Source: Leptolyngbya sp. NIES-3755 (GTDB lineage Bacteria > Cyanobacteriota > Cyanobacteriia > Leptolyngbyales > Leptolyngbyaceae). Taken from it: 64,000 bases of DNA. The first letter of the stretch is position 1. The number at the start of each line of letters is the position of its first letter. The DNA lies in contig AP017308.1 of the NCBI GenBank assembly GCA_001548435.1, positions 434,001 through 498,000 on the forward strand, given 5' to 3'. The position numbers and the translations under genes were made by a program. The notes under the pieces were generated by a model. That model ran no database searches. It had not been told where the DNA came from and was given only the letters and a program-made list of their open reading frames with translations. Shown in pieces: positions 54,873 to 64,000 of this stretch.

Positions 54873-55232
54873 TTATGAATCTGCGCCAGGTGCAACGCCG
54901 ATCGTGATGTGGCACGTCGGTTTGCGGATCTGGTATGCCCGTCCTTGCGCTCTCGGTCTAAACCGTTTCAAGACAGGTCCTTGGTCAGCGAATGCTTGAC
55001 TGACGACCAGATCGCCCCGGTTCAAACCTTCGTTGTGTTCCGCGTTTGCGGCTGCCGATCGTAGAACCTTAAGCACAGGTTCACAAGCGCGATACGGCAT
55101 GAATTCGAGGATAATCAGCGCTTCCCGATAGGAACGACCGCGAATTTGATCCAGCACCCGACGCACCTTGAACGGTGACATCCGAATGTAGCGAGCTACC
55201 GCTTTAACTTCTCCTGGTGTTTGTGTCGCCAT
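54873..55232 (-). CDS. rplV: 50S ribosomal protein L22
   Basis: A 119-residue L22 ([20 protein letters not shown], then [16 protein letters not shown]). Its extended hairpin lines the exit tunnel. Spacing to rpsC is 11 bases. Confidence 0.98.
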   Translation of the reverse strand: MATQTPGEVKAVARYIRMSPFKVRRVLDQIRGRSYREALIILEFMPYRACEPVLKVLRSAAANAEHNEGLNRGDLVVSQAFADQGPVLKRFRPRAQGRAYQIRKPTCHITIGVAPGADS

Positions 55233-55237
55233 TGTTC

Positions 55238-55516
55238 CTACCTCCGCGATTTCTTATCGCCGCCGCCATGTCCCCGATAAGTCCGGGTTGGCGCAAATTC
55301 TCCCAGCTTATGACCGACCATTTGTTCGCTCACGTATACGGGAACGTGAACTTTCCCGTTATGAACGCCAAATGTCATGCCGATCATTTGCGGCAGAATT
55401 GTGGATGCGCGTGACCAGGTTTTGATCACCTGGGTGTCTCCTTTTGCTCTTGCGTTTTCCACTTTTTTCATCAAGTGGTCAGCAATAAAGGGACCTTTTT
55501 TCAATGAACGTGCCAT
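55238..55516 (-). CDS. rpsS: 30S ribosomal protein S19
   Basis: A 92-residue S19: [20 protein letters not shown] at the N-terminus, and [19 protein letters not shown] near the end. It lies in the head of the 30S subunit near the A-site finger. The start at 55516 is the conserved [10 protein letters not shown]; codons upstream overlap rplB and are discounted. Confidence 0.98.
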   Translation of the reverse strand: MARSLKKGPFIADHLMKKVENARAKGDTQVIKTWSRASTILPQMIGMTFGVHNGKVHVPVYVSEQMVGHKLGEFAPTRTYRGHGGGDKKSRR

Positions 55517-55535
55517 CGTTTTTGAGTCTCCTAAC

Positions 55536-56399
55536 TTACGATTCGCGTCCGCCACGTCCGCGCTTAGAAGTCTTACGACGACGACGCACGATCAAGGCGC
55601 TACTCAGTTTTTTCTTCTTACGGGTCTTCGCACCCAGGGTCGGTTTACCCCAAGGAGTCACAGGTCCAGAACGTCCGATCGGCGCACGTCCTTCACCCCC
55701 ACCATGCGGGTGATCCACTGGGTTCATTACACTACCACGAACTTCGGGACGACGACCTAAATGGCGTTTGCGTCCAGCTTTTCCAAGCGTTTGGTTCCGA
55801 TGGTCAGTGTTTCCAACTTGTCCGATCGTGGCGTAACACTCTTTGCGAACCATCCGAACTTCAGTCGAAGGCAGCTTCAAGGTTACATAGTCGCCTTCTT
55901 TTGCGGCAACTTGCGCGGCAGCACCCGCAGCACGAACAATTTGACCGCCTTTTCCAGCTTGAAGTTCAACGTTGTGAACGATCGTACCGAGCGGAATCTT
56001 TTCTAGCGGTAAAGCATTTCCAACTTCGATCGGTGCATCGTCACCCGCTTGGATCTTCGTGCCCACTTTCAACCCAACAGGCTGCAAGATATAGCGCTTT
56101 TCACCATCGGCGTAGTACAACAATGCGATCCGAGCGTTGCGGTTGGGATCGTACTCGATCGCTGCAACAGTCGCGACAACATTGCGCTTATCGCGTTTGA
56201 AATCGATGATTCGGTACAGTTTCTTGTGACCGCCGCCCCGGTGACGACAGGTGACAACACCTCGGTTATTCCGTCCTTTGTTGCGGTGCTTGTACACCAC
56301 CAAAGACTTTTCGGGTTCCGACTTAGTGATTTCTGCGAAATCAGGCACGCTTCTTTGGCGTGTACCAGGGGTATAGGGTCGAAAATTTCGGATTCCCAT
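55536..56399 (-). CDS. rplB: 50S ribosomal protein L2
   Basis: A 287-residue L2, needed for subunit joining and peptidyl transfer. [20 protein letters not shown] is at the N-terminus. The conserved [20 protein letters not shown] includes the histidine (HPHGGG) near the catalytic centre. A long antisense frame overlaps but is not coding. Confidence 0.98.
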   Translation of the reverse strand: MGIRNFRPYTPGTRQRSVPDFAEITKSEPEKSLVVYKHRNKGRNNRGVVTCRHRGGGHKKLYRIIDFKRDKRNVVATVAAIEYDPNRNARIALLYYADGEKRYILQPVGLKVGTKIQAGDDAPIEVGNALPLEKIPLGTIVHNVELQAGKGGQIVRAAGAAAQVAAKEGDYVTLKLPSTEVRMVRKECYATIGQVGNTDHRNQTLGKAGRKRHLGRRPEVRGSVMNPVDHPHGGGEGRAPIGRSGPVTPWGKPTLGAKTRKKKKLSSALIVRRRRKTSKRGRGGRES

Positions 56400-56417
56400 A
56401 GTTTTCTCTCTGGGTGG

Positions 56418-56717
56418 TTATACTTCGGGGAACAGAGTGATCGTGTCGCCTTCAGCAAGGGTGACGATCGCTTTTTTGTACTGCGGCTTGTAACCGAGGT
56501 ACTTGCCGACGCGCTTCTTCTTGCGAGGAAGGTTCATCGTGCTGATGCCCGTTACCCTGACCTCGAACAAGTATTCGATCGCGGCTACGATGTCGGGCTT
56601 GGTTGCTTTCGGCTGAACTTCAAACGTGTATTGGTTCAGTTCGAGCAGTCGGGTCGCTTTTTCTGTAATCAGAGGGCGACGAATGATATCAGCTAGATTG
56701 CGGGGATCAGTCTTCAC
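56418..56717 (-). CDS. rplW: 50S ribosomal protein L23
   Basis: A 99-residue L23 that begins at a GTG ([20 protein letters not shown]) within the last codons of rplD (overlap 56707-56717). AGGAGG lies six bases before that GTG, inside rplD, which fixes the start. The protein is the main docking site for trigger factor at the tunnel exit. Confidence 0.96.
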   Translation of the reverse strand: MKTDPRNLADIIRRPLITEKATRLLELNQYTFEVQPKATKPDIVAAIEYLFEVRVTGISTMNLPRKKKRVGKYLGYKPQYKKAIVTLAEGDTITLFPEV

Positions 56718-57342
56718 CGTACACCTCCTGAATTTTTTCGAGTGCTGCGGAAGTCGCAACAATATGATCGGCGTGAAGCAAATCATAAACATTGAGGTTG
56801 TTCGCTGAAATCAGTCTCAGTCGCTCAACGTTTCGAGCCGAGAGATAAACGTTGTCGTCGCGTTCAGCCACGATCATCAACACTCTCGATCCAGCTTCAA
56901 CACCCCAGCGCGACAGTGCTTGGACTAGCTCTTTGGTCTTCGGACGAGGCAGCTTATCTGCAAAGTCCTGCACCACGATCAAATCTTCTGCACGTCCTTG
57001 GAATGCGGTTCTGAGCGCCAATCTCCGCTCTTTGCGGTTCATCTTGATCGAGTAATCTCTGGGTTTCGGTCCAAAGATCACACCGCCACCTCTCCATAGC
57101 GGAGAACGGTTAGAACCTGCACGAGCGCGTCCCGTTCCTTTCTGTCTCCAAGGCTTACGACCGCCACCCCGAACTTCTGCACGGGTTTTCGTCGAAGCAT
57201 TTCCTTGACGCGAATTTGCCAACTGGCGAATCACGGCGCGGTGCAAAATTCCTGCTGCACTTTCGGGTCTTGCGGTTTTAAGCTCGATCGCTGCTGTTCC
57301 CGCGTCAGTCCCGTCCCAAGTTTTTACTGTAAAGTCTGCCAT
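56707..57342 (-). CDS. rplD: 50S ribosomal protein L4
   Basis: A 211-residue L4 with the tunnel loop ([20 protein letters not shown]) and [20 protein letters not shown]. In E. coli L4 also represses its own operon by attenuation in the S10 leader. It starts two bases after the rplC stop. Confidence 0.98.
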   Translation of the reverse strand: MADFTVKTWDGTDAGTAAIELKTARPESAAGILHRAVIRQLANSRQGNASTKTRAEVRGGGRKPWRQKGTGRARAGSNRSPLWRGGGVIFGPKPRDYSIKMNRKERRLALRTAFQGRAEDLIVVQDFADKLPRPKTKELVQALSRWGVEAGSRVLMIVAERDDNVYLSARNVERLRLISANNLNVYDLLHADHIVATSAALEKIQEVYGED

Positions 57343-57344
57343 GT

Positions 57345-57983
57345 CTATTTACCCCCAACAATGGTAGCGGGCAGGATTTGCACCATCGCACCAGGCTTTC
57401 CGGGGACTGCACCTTTGATCAAAACAACGTTCCGCTCTGTGTCCACCCGAATAACCGTCAATTTGCGAATCGTGTTTTGCGTTCCGCCCAAGCGACCTGC
57501 CATCTTTTTCCCTGGGTAGACCCGTCCGGGGGTCGTTCCTGCTCCGGTCGATCCCGGTTCACGGTGGTTCTTAGAACCGTGAGACATGGGACCTCGTGCA
57601 AAGTTATGCCGCTTTTGATAGCCTGCGAAACCGCGTCCGATGCTGGTTCCGATCACATCGACAATCTGACCCGCCTCGAACATATCAACCTTTAATTGCT
57701 GACCGAGGGTATAGTCTCCCGCGTTGTCTACTCGATACTCGATCAAGTGTCGCAGAGGGGGCGATTCCGATTTTTTCAAATGACCCAGTTCCGGCTTGTT
57801 TAGAGCTTTCTCGGTACATTCGCCATATCCAACTTGGATTGCAGAATAACCGTCTGTTTCTTTTGTTTTCACCTGGGTTACGGGGCAAGCTCCGACTTGA
57901 ATGACGGTCACAGGGATTGCTCTCCGCTGCTCATCAAACACTTGAGTCATGCCCAGCTTCGTGCCGATAATTCCGACAGCCAC
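57345..57983 (-). CDS. rplC: 50S ribosomal protein L3
   Basis: A 212-residue L3. It begins [20 protein letters not shown] and has the signature [20 protein letters not shown], whose loop reaches the peptidyl-transferase centre. First gene of the operon in cyanobacteria, since rpsJ lies in the str cluster. A leader of several hundred bases precedes it. Confidence 0.98.
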   Translation of the reverse strand: MAVGIIGTKLGMTQVFDEQRRAIPVTVIQVGACPVTQVKTKETDGYSAIQVGYGECTEKALNKPELGHLKKSESPPLRHLIEYRVDNAGDYTLGQQLKVDMFEAGQIVDVIGTSIGRGFAGYQKRHNFARGPMSHGSKNHREPGSTGAGTTPGRVYPGKKMAGRLGGTQNTIRKLTVIRVDTERNVVLIKGAVPGKPGAMVQILPATIVGGK

Positions 57984-58492
57984 TGTTCTTTCTCCTTGGT
58001 TTACACATCATGACAAATACAGCGAACATCAGAACGATCGCCGATTTGTGTCTCAGTCACTCCAACGAATTCCACGGTCGGAGACCAGAAGAATCTTACC
58101 TCTAGGAGATAGAGGTAGCGGATTCCGCGTTTTTCGTTGTTCTTCAAGCACTTTAAGCTGATGAGTGCATCATGCTCTGAATGCGAATTCCAGCCGGACT
58201 TGAATAGCGAACTACTCAGTTTCCGAAGATTGGAACTAACTCGCGAAGAAAGACTGAATTGGGATTCTCAGCTTCTTGCTTGAAGAAGTGCGATTTTCGC
58301 GGAGTGTGGTGAATCGCTTCACACATAAAAACCCTCTGAATTCTCTCCAGAGAGTTCTTCCGGAAATTCGCGCAACTGTATTTTAGCGACAATTAAACAG
58401 TGTAAGACAAGATTGGCAAAACTGTCTAGAAATTTTTCAGGTTGGAATTTGGAGGAAAATAGAGCGATCGAGATTTCACATCGTAATTCAAA
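57984..58492 (-). promoter_or_regulatory. Leader and promoter region of the S10-spc operon
   Basis: About 500 bases without a gene. On the minus strand a TAGACA-N18-TACACT promoter candidate lies at about 58428-58399, a terminator-like hairpin 40-65 bases downstream of its expected start, and another hairpin TACCTCT/AGAGGTA at 58097-58117 about 110 bases before rplC. The rest shows no clear structure. Confidence 0.45.
58327..58354 (-). terminator. Terminator-like hairpin in the rplC leader
   Basis: On the minus strand CTCTCTG (58354-58348) pairs with CAGAGGG (58338-58332, one G-T pair) around a nine-base loop, followed by TTTTT (58331-58327). It could be an attenuator for the ribosomal operon or end an upstream minus-strand transcript. 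Confidence 0.6.
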
Positions 58493-58825
58493 ATGATGCC
58501 GCCTCCATTAGCACCTTACCAAGTCCCATCCGCTTCTTTAATTTGCTGCATAGCCAGTTCAGTACCTGCACATTTCCTAGTCATTGGCTCTGTAACTGGT
58601 AATCTTTTTGCTATATTTTTTGCTCCAGTTATATCTGTACTCGTTATTCTAGCGATCACCATTGCCGTAGGATCACTCAAAGCGCTGACCGTTGCTGTAC
58701 TTGCTAGTAGCCCACGCTCTGATCAACTGCGGTGGTGGTTGATCTTGGGAGGAACACTGTTTCTATCTTTGCTAGAAGGAGCCATGTACTATTACATCTG
58801 GAATTTACCGTTTCCTTTTGGCTAA
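58493..58825 (+). CDS. Hypothetical membrane protein
   Basis: A 110-residue protein with three predicted membrane helices (about 15-35, 37-70 and 80-103) and few charged residues. No family recognised. A GGAGG sequence lies about 35 bases upstream, too far to serve this start, but the hydrophobic pattern argues for a real gene. Confidence 0.55.
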   Translation: MMPPPLAPYQVPSASLICCIASSVPAHFLVIGSVTGNLFAIFFAPVISVLVILAITIAVGSLKALTVAVLASSPRSDQLRWWLILGGTLFLSLLEGAMYYYIWNLPFPFG

Positions 58826-58923
58826 TCATGTATGAACGGATGAACGGTTTAACAGCGCCTGATTAGATAATTAGAGAGATTAGTTTCTATCGTACAGGGC
58901 TAATTTCTGCGATCGCTCGTCCT

Positions 58924-59376
58924 TCACTGAATCGTCTTCCAGTCCACTGCTGGAACAAATCGAGAGAGATGAGCAACATTCGTTGTTGCAATAATTGCCT
59001 GAGTCGTATCATCACAAAGAAGATGAGCCTGAGCCGCTAAGATGACATCTCCATCTAATGCTTTGGGGTCGGCAGTCGGTTGTCCCGATCGTCTTACATC
59101 TGCCCAAAAGGTAGCAGCTTGCAGCATTGTATCCGTCTGAATTGGAATATACTCAAGCATTTGCTCTAGCTCATCAAGACGACGCAAGCTTCGCACTAAT
59201 CCCGCTCGAAGTAGTTCACGACGTACCTCATAATCTGCAATCTCAGGTATTCCAACTCTTTCTCCTCGCTGCAAAAGAGCTTTTAGCCATTGCTGGCAGT
59301 CGAGAGAAATTCCTTTGGCTTTGGGGTGGATTGCCATGCCTAGCGGACCCGCATCTAGTAAAATCAGACGACTCAT
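58924..59376 (-). CDS. PIN-domain toxin
   Basis: A 150-residue PIN nuclease: LILLDAGPLGM at the N-terminus (first acidic residue Asp8), IADYEVRREL in the middle and the late LDGDVILAAQA motif with IIATTNVAHL. It is translationally coupled to the upstream DUF433 gene (ATGA overlap 59373-59376), so the two form a TA-like pair. The RNA target is unknown. Confidence 0.87.
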   Translation of the reverse strand: MSRLILLDAGPLGMAIHPKAKGISLDCQQWLKALLQRGERVGIPEIADYEVRRELLRAGLVRSLRRLDELEQMLEYIPIQTDTMLQAATFWADVRRSGQPTADPKALDGDVILAAQAHLLCDDTTQAIIATTNVAHLSRFVPAVDWKTIQ

Positions 59377-59852
59377 GGGAATAAAGGACGATCGGACAAG
59401 CGATCTTCATCTAAAGCCGTTTTCAGAAATTCCCACGCTTTGTGATCTTCGGATGCGTCTTCTTCGTCATTTAGCCAGGAGTCTAAAAGATCGATCGCGG
59501 GTTGATTTTTCCGTGCTTGTTCAGCATCAATCATGGAGTTTTCCCGAATCTCAGTTTCAATCTCAGCGGGAAAAGCCTCAGCGTATGCCCAAGCGTTTGC
59601 AAGGTCGGTCGCAGAAAGAGAAGGATAACTAATGAGCAAATCTGCTTCACTGTATCCAATTCGACGGGCTTCAACTAATCCCCAAACCGTAATTCGAGTG
59701 CCAGCAATGCAAGCACTTCCACCGCAGACTCCAGGAGTTTTTTCGATTCCTCGTCCTAATGCGATTTTGCCTTGAGAGAGCAGTTGAACAACTTGTGCCT
59801 TTTCTTCGTCAGAAAGTGCCATTAGTTGCGGTGTTAATTCTTTTAATGTCAT
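59373..59852 (-). CDS. DUF433 antitoxin-like protein
   Basis: A 159-residue protein with a DUF433 winged-helix core (about 35-100: GVCGGSACIAGTRITVWGLV, then SYPSLSATDLANAWAY) related to the MerR/VapB45-type antitoxins. A long acidic C-terminal region (about 105-159) probably wraps the PIN toxin. The start is set at MTLKELTPQ (59852); the frame opens 11 codons further upstream. Confidence 0.88.
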   Translation of the reverse strand: MTLKELTPQLMALSDEEKAQVVQLLSQGKIALGRGIEKTPGVCGGSACIAGTRITVWGLVEARRIGYSEADLLISYPSLSATDLANAWAYAEAFPAEIETEIRENSMIDAEQARKNQPAIDLLDSWLNDEEDASEDHKAWEFLKTALDEDRLSDRPLFP

Positions 59853-59932
59853 AGGGAATTTGAATCTGTCGCGTTTATGACTCACGATCGATTACTCCCT
59901 ATCCTAAACGCAAATCAGTTAGAAACTAACGA

Positions 59933-62002
59933 CTAAAACTTCTCTCCAAACCCAAACTGGAACCGTCCTTCACCCTGATCATTGATTCCATAGCCTGCTC
60001 GAATCGTTCCAAACGGTGATTTGACCCGAATTCCCAAGCCGAAACCAAATCCTGAACCGGGTAGACCGCGAACTGATCCTGGTGCACCTAAAACGGCATT
60101 TGCAGAACCTAGATCTGAACCAAAATCGGCAAATACGGCTCCTCCAATGATGCTGTAAATCGGGAATCGGTACTCAGCAGACGCGAGAAGGAAACTGCGA
60201 CCGACAGCAACATCGTTAAAACCATATCCTCGGATTGAGTTGGGTCCACCGAGTGTGTAAGCGTTGTAGGGTGGCAAATCTCCGATCGTAGTTCCCGCTT
60301 GAACATTAAATGCGAGTACTTCCGGTTGTTGCTGTGTCTTCTCTAGATTGAAGAAATTTACTGGGATGTACTGTGAATAGTTCGCTTGCAGGCGATTTGA
60401 GAGAATGCTACCACTGCCGATTGGGATTGATTGCTCGGTAGTAAGTGTCAAGAGCGAACCGCTTGATGGATCAGATGAGTTATTGCGCTGATCTCGAACA
60501 GCAGTGAAGTTTAGTGTGGTCAAATCATCGATTCCGGTTCCGCTAAATGACAGAGGTGCACCATTACGATCGCGTCTTGCAACAGTGCCATCTCGATCGC
60601 GCAAACTAATTCGCGTATAGTTCAAGCCAAGTGTTCCATCCCAACCATTCCCAATCGGACGATTCACCGCAACTGTTCCACCAAAGCGACCTTCACGAAC
60701 GCGATCGCCATTCGATAGTTCACTAGCATCGTTATCAAAGACTCGTGAAATTCCTCGTCTGCGGAAGCCACTCACGCTATATCCTAATTTGTCGGGTTCG
60801 GTGGCGCGGTAGGGGCTGACGAATCGCCCATCGAATTGAACATCTCGCGTTCCAACTGAAATGTTTCCACCAATTTGCTGTCCAACACCATTAAAGTTAG
60901 TGTCATTATAGTTAAAGCTTCCGAATAGACCTAGATCATCGTTGAGACCCCCGCTAACATTGAGGGCGCGACTCCGAGCTTCAGTCAGGTTATAAACAAC
61001 GGTCGTGTTGCGGGCATCTCCTTCGAGCGAAATTCGACCATTGGTAAACAGTCCTGTTTGGAGAATGCGTTGTAGGTCTTCACGGGCAGCGGACTCTTGG
61101 AAAATTTGCCCTGGTTTGAGTTGGATTTGGTTTCGCAAGAATTCTTCTCTGGTTCTGCCGCGAACGGGTTCTCCTCGATCGTTGGTGAGTCTGCCTTGTT
61201 CATCGGTGAATCGAATTTGAATGTTTCCGATCGCGCCTTCTGCAACTTCAACGGTTAGGACACCAGCACGATTCGGAATCACGCCAATGACTCGTCCCAA
61301 ACTAAATCCGTTTTGCCGATACCAATCATTGATCTGTCGAATGCTGGCATTGATTGCGGTCGGACTAACAGGTGCGCCAAATTGGGATTGGAAGAATTGA
61401 TTCGCGATCGCAGGTGTGAGTGCTCGTGCATTGACGAGATTCAGCGATCGGACTGTGGCGGGTTGCACTTGGAAGGTCACGCTTAATCCGTTCGGATTGG
61501 TGCGCGTTGTAAAAGTCGCAGTACTAAACAATCCGGTTTCTAAAATGGTTGCAATGTCGCGTTGGAGTTGAGGTGTACTAACATTGCCACCGGGTTGAGT
61601 TTGAATGCGATCGCGAACTAAGGTTTGCAGTTCAGGAGAAGCCCCAACGATTTGCACATCGGTTGCCGTTAGAACTAAATCTGAGGGTGCTTGAGGTTGG
61701 GGAGTCGGGCGAGTAGGGGCTTGTGCTGTGGGTTGAACGAGATTAGGAACAATCGGCTCTGGTGGAGTCACTTGGGCGATCGACTTGCGAGAAAATTCTG
61801 GCGTTGGACGGGGTGCTTCGACTCTTGATGCTTCAATTTTTACAACTGTGGTAGGAATCGGAGTTTTGCTTGGAGAAATCGTTTTGGTTTCAGCGGTTGG
61901 AGATTCAGTTGGAACCACGATGTCTTGAGCGATCGCTTTTTGGGCGAACTCTGAGGCAGAAATAAACCCGATCGCACAGAGAGTTAGTTTAGAAACACGC
62001 AT
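59933..62002 (-). CDS. Omp85/BamA-family outer-membrane assembly protein
   Basis: A 689-residue protein. It comprises a signal peptide (MRVSKLTLCAIGFISASEFA, then QKAIAQ), a proline-rich cyanobacterial linker (about 40-110), and three POTRA domains (about 110-340: VQIVGASPELQTLVRDRIQ, GFSLGRVIGVIPNRAG, GRISLEGDARNTTVVYNL). A C-terminal 16-strand barrel ends GRFQFGFGEKF with a terminal Phe. The GPNSIRGYGFNDVAVGRSF segment corresponds to the conserved L6 loop (VRGY/F-type). It folds barrels such as the porin-like protein encoded at 37711. Three POTRAs and a proline-rich linker fit the cyanobacterial type. Monocistronic. Confidence 0.93.
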   Translation of the reverse strand: MRVSKLTLCAIGFISASEFAQKAIAQDIVVPTESPTAETKTISPSKTPIPTTVVKIEASRVEAPRPTPEFSRKSIAQVTPPEPIVPNLVQPTAQAPTRPTPQPQAPSDLVLTATDVQIVGASPELQTLVRDRIQTQPGGNVSTPQLQRDIATILETGLFSTATFTTRTNPNGLSVTFQVQPATVRSLNLVNARALTPAIANQFFQSQFGAPVSPTAINASIRQINDWYRQNGFSLGRVIGVIPNRAGVLTVEVAEGAIGNIQIRFTDEQGRLTNDRGEPVRGRTREEFLRNQIQLKPGQIFQESAAREDLQRILQTGLFTNGRISLEGDARNTTVVYNLTEARSRALNVSGGLNDDLGLFGSFNYNDTNFNGVGQQIGGNISVGTRDVQFDGRFVSPYRATEPDKLGYSVSGFRRRGISRVFDNDASELSNGDRVREGRFGGTVAVNRPIGNGWDGTLGLNYTRISLRDRDGTVARRDRNGAPLSFSGTGIDDLTTLNFTAVRDQRNNSSDPSSGSLLTLTTEQSIPIGSGSILSNRLQANYSQYIPVNFFNLEKTQQQPEVLAFNVQAGTTIGDLPPYNAYTLGGPNSIRGYGFNDVAVGRSFLLASAEYRFPIYSIIGGAVFADFGSDLGSANAVLGAPGSVRGLPGSGFGFGLGIRVKSPFGTIRAGYGINDQGEGRFQFGFGEKF

Positions 62003-62182
62003 TGCAGAACCCACAGAATTAGAGCTTTGTGAATGAACAAATTTAAGAATTAAACTTAGTTGTATCAGAAAAATCGGTGAATCAGAGCATATTTGATCCC
62101 GATTTCGTGCTCTGATAAACAGCTTAATGTGAAACAGTTGTAGTACTGATTGAAGAACAATTTGAAACAGAGTTCCCGTTCT

Positions 62183-62974
62183 ATGGATTCATCGCTCTAT
62201 CCCCTGGGTGTCCCTCCAAATGCTTGGTATGTGAATGACTCGATCGCTGATTTGACCCGACCCGCGATCGCACCTCAAATCATTTCACTCAATACAGCTA
62301 CAAAACCATTGCGACTCGACCTAGCAAAATCTGCACTCATTATCATCGATATGCAGAATGATTTTTGTCATCCCGACGGATGGTTATCGCATATTGGAGT
62401 CGATGTCACACCTGCTCGATCGCCGATTGTTCCGATTCAGCAATTGCTTCCGATTTTGAGAGAGATTGGAATGTCGATCGTCTGGGTAAATTGGGGGAAC
62501 CGCCCGGATTTGCTCAATATTAGTCCTGCGGCTCGTCACGTTTACAATCCGACTGGAACTGGAGTGGGCTTGGGTGATCCGTTGCCGAAAAATCAGGCTC
62601 CCGTGCTGGAAAAAGACAGTTGGGCAGCCGCGATCGTGGATGAACTGCAACCTGTGGAGGGCGATATCAAAATTGACAAATATCGAATGAGTGGATTTTG
62701 GGATACACCGCTCGATAGTATTTTGAGAAATTTGGGGAAAACAACGCTCTTTTTCGCGGGTGTGAATGCGGATCAATGTGTGATGACAACGTTACAAGAT
62801 GCAAATTTTTTGGGGTATGACTGTATTTTATTAGAAGACTGTACGGCAACGACTTCGCCTGAATTTTGCCTTCAAGCAACCTTGTATAATGTGAAACAAT
62901 GTTTTGGATTTGTCAGTAATTCAGTGCAATTCATTGATGGAATCAAGACAGGTATAAAACTTACAAATCAATGA
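62183..62974 (+). CDS. Isochorismatase-fold cysteine hydrolase
   Basis: A 263-residue hydrolase with the catalytic triad of the family: Asp in IIIDMQNDFC, Lys in KYRMSGFWDT and Cys in NADQCVMTTL. A non-proline cis-peptide motif (FAGVNADQC) precedes the Cys. Relatives hydrolyse nicotinamide, N-carbamoylsarcosine, ureidoacrylate (RutB) or biuret. A pyrimidine/amide role would fit the nitrogen locus elsewhere in the window, but the two are 29 kb apart. The start is the ATG at 62183; the frame is open 11 codons upstream to a TTG. Confidence 0.88.
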   Translation: MDSSLYPLGVPPNAWYVNDSIADLTRPAIAPQIISLNTATKPLRLDLAKSALIIIDMQNDFCHPDGWLSHIGVDVTPARSPIVPIQQLLPILREIGMSIVWVNWGNRPDLLNISPAARHVYNPTGTGVGLGDPLPKNQAPVLEKDSWAAAIVDELQPVEGDIKIDKYRMSGFWDTPLDSILRNLGKTTLFFAGVNADQCVMTTLQDANFLGYDCILLEDCTATTSPEFCLQATLYNVKQCFGFVSNSVQFIDGIKTGIKLTNQ

Positions 62975-63081
62975 GACAATCGCCATACTGTCTAATCTCT
63001 TTTCGATTGATTTTCCTGGTGCTGAAACGCAAGAATGTAGACATGATATAGTGTTGCCGATTTCCTTGAAAAAATTACAGT

Positions 63082-64000
63082 ATGGCAGTTCCTGAAAGTT
63101 TAAATCCGCTTAGAGTTCCTGATTTTAATGGTGATGGTCGCACTGATTTATTCAGTTTGAATTCCAACACTCATGTTGCTGATTTGCACTTAGTCTCTGG
63201 AGTGCGATCGCTCGGTTCAAGTTCATTCGCCTCGATTCCACCGGGTTGGGATACCCCAAAATATGGAGACTTTAATGGCGATCGTAAAACGGATTTGTTG
63301 TGGCGCGATTCAACAACTGGGGCGAATGGAATTTGGCTGATGGATGGCGCTTCGATTCAAGCAGGAGGATTTCTCGATTCGCTGCAAGGAGATTGGAGAA
63401 GCGTCATCGGTGAATTTAATAGCGATGGGAAAACAGATCTATTTTGGTATAACTTCAGCACTGGAGACTACCAGCTTTGGCTGATGAATGGATTACAAAA
63501 AACGCAACAGATCAGCGGCAAAATTGAAGGCGGATGGGAACCGACGATCGCGGATTTTAATGGCGATAATCGAACGGATCTGTTCTGGCGAAATTCTACA
63601 ACAGGCGGCAACTCATTCTGGACTTTTGATCCGCAAACTTTAGCGATTTTTGGTGAATCAATTCCAGCGAAGGCACTGACTTGGAGTGCAGAAGTGATTG
63701 ATTTTAATGGCGATGGAAGAAGCGACCTTTATTGGCGCGATCGCTTAACGGGACAAAATCAGATTTGGACTTGGACAGGCATCGGATTTCAACCGGATGC
63801 AACCTCGATCGATCTTCCGGGTACCAGTTCTGATGTCACGATCCGAACGGCTGATTTTGAAGGCAATGGTTTGACCGATTTCTTAGTTCGCAATCCGAGT
63901 ACAGGCAATGATCAGGTCTGGCTTTCGGATGGTAAAGGCATCCAAATCTTGCCTGTTGCGAGTCAATCGGCTGGATTTCGAGCGGAAATTGGCGACTATA
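63082..64000 (+). CDS. FG-GAP/VCBS-repeat protein (C-terminus outside window)
   Basis: The 306 codons visible contain at least five ~55-residue repeats. Each carries a calcium-loop motif DFNGDGRTDLF or a variant (DFNGDRKTDLLW, EFNSDGKTDLFW, DFNGDNRTDLFW, DFNGDGRSDLYW) and a W-W-x-G block. FG-GAP repeats form beta-propeller blades and bind calcium, usually in extracellular or surface proteins. No signal peptide is present at the ATG (MAVPESLNPLRVPDF), so export, if any, is by a type I or other route. The right edge cuts the gene. Confidence 0.88.
   Translation, partial: MAVPESLNPLRVPDFNGDGRTDLFSLNSNTHVADLHLVSGVRSLGSSSFASIPPGWDTPKYGDFNGDRKTDLLWRDSTTGANGIWLMDGASIQAGGFLDSLQGDWRSVIGEFNSDGKTDLFWYNFSTGDYQLWLMNGLQKTQQISGKIEGGWEPTIADFNGDNRTDLFWRNSTTGGNSFWTFDPQTLAIFGESIPAKALTWSAEVIDFNGDGRSDLYWRDRLTGQNQIWTWTGIGFQPDATSIDLPGTSSDVTIRTADFEGNGLTDFLVRNPSTGNDQVWLSDGKGIQILPVASQSAGFRAEIGDY

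Noticed and set aside
56049-56696. 215-codon plus-strand frame
   Set aside because: Antisense to rplB and rplW, which are certain; the length results from the codon bias of the operon.

Overview
The window is chromosomal DNA from a cyanobacterium. The cyanobacterial HIP1 octamer GCGATCGC occurs throughout. Also present are a Tic20-family protein, a UrtABCDE-type transporter, a cyanoexosortase with its partner and an HpsJ protein, NtcA-type promoters, a glycine-rich cyanobacterial RNA-binding protein, and ribosomal operons without rpsJ, rpsN or rpmD. The exosortase/HpsJ genes fit a filamentous, perhaps Leptolyngbya-like, lineage; that placement is inference.

Layout. 1-9.5 kb: an RND efflux pump running off the left edge, a nucleosidase-like protein overlapping a PiT phosphate permease, a small gene split by an IS200/IS605 remnant, then housekeeping genes (fni, pyrR, rpsF, an FAH-fold hydrolase, Tic20). 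9.6-20.5 kb: an HD-GYP response regulator, a Ski2-like helicase, dnaA, two cyanobacterial proteins of unknown role, an RRM protein, an S9 peptidase, two glycosyltransferases and tRNA-Leu(CAA). 20.5-33.1 kb: one co-directional nitrogen locus. It encodes a histidine kinase whose sensor region is an NCS1 (purine/cytosine/hydantoin-type) permease, a receiver-MarR regulator, aliphatic amidase, formamidase with FmdB, and a five-gene UrtABCDE/Fmd-type ABC transporter. Two textbook NtcA promoters (GTA-N8-TAC, 22 bp, TAN3T) precede the amidase and the formamidase operon. 33.1-37.3 kb: a pentapeptide-repeat protein, Uma2 and polA. 37.7-42.3 kb: an envelope locus with a predicted outer-membrane barrel, a secreted protein, cyanoexosortase, its partner and HpsJ. 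42.4-49.3 kb: an accessory island with a DUF4268 protein, toxin-antitoxin pairs, a broken RAYT transposase next to a REP-like palindrome, four copies of a short dispersed repeat, a DUF5678-retropepsin pair and a RecQ C-terminal fragment without a helicase core. 49.4-58.4 kb: the S10-spc ribosomal operon from rplC to rplO, closed by a terminator straight after rplO. 58.5-64 kb: a membrane protein, a DUF433/PIN pair, an Omp85 protein, an isochorismatase-fold hydrolase and an FG-GAP repeat protein leaving the right edge.

The most notable system is the amide/nitrogen locus. A transporter-shaped sensor kinase and a receiver-MarR regulator lie directly upstream of two amide hydrolases and a high-affinity amide/urea importer, with global nitrogen control (NtcA) superimposed. 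The likely scheme is that the kinase senses a nitrogenous ligand, the MarR protein tunes the amidase genes, and imported short amides release ammonium. The link between sensor and targets is inferred from position only.
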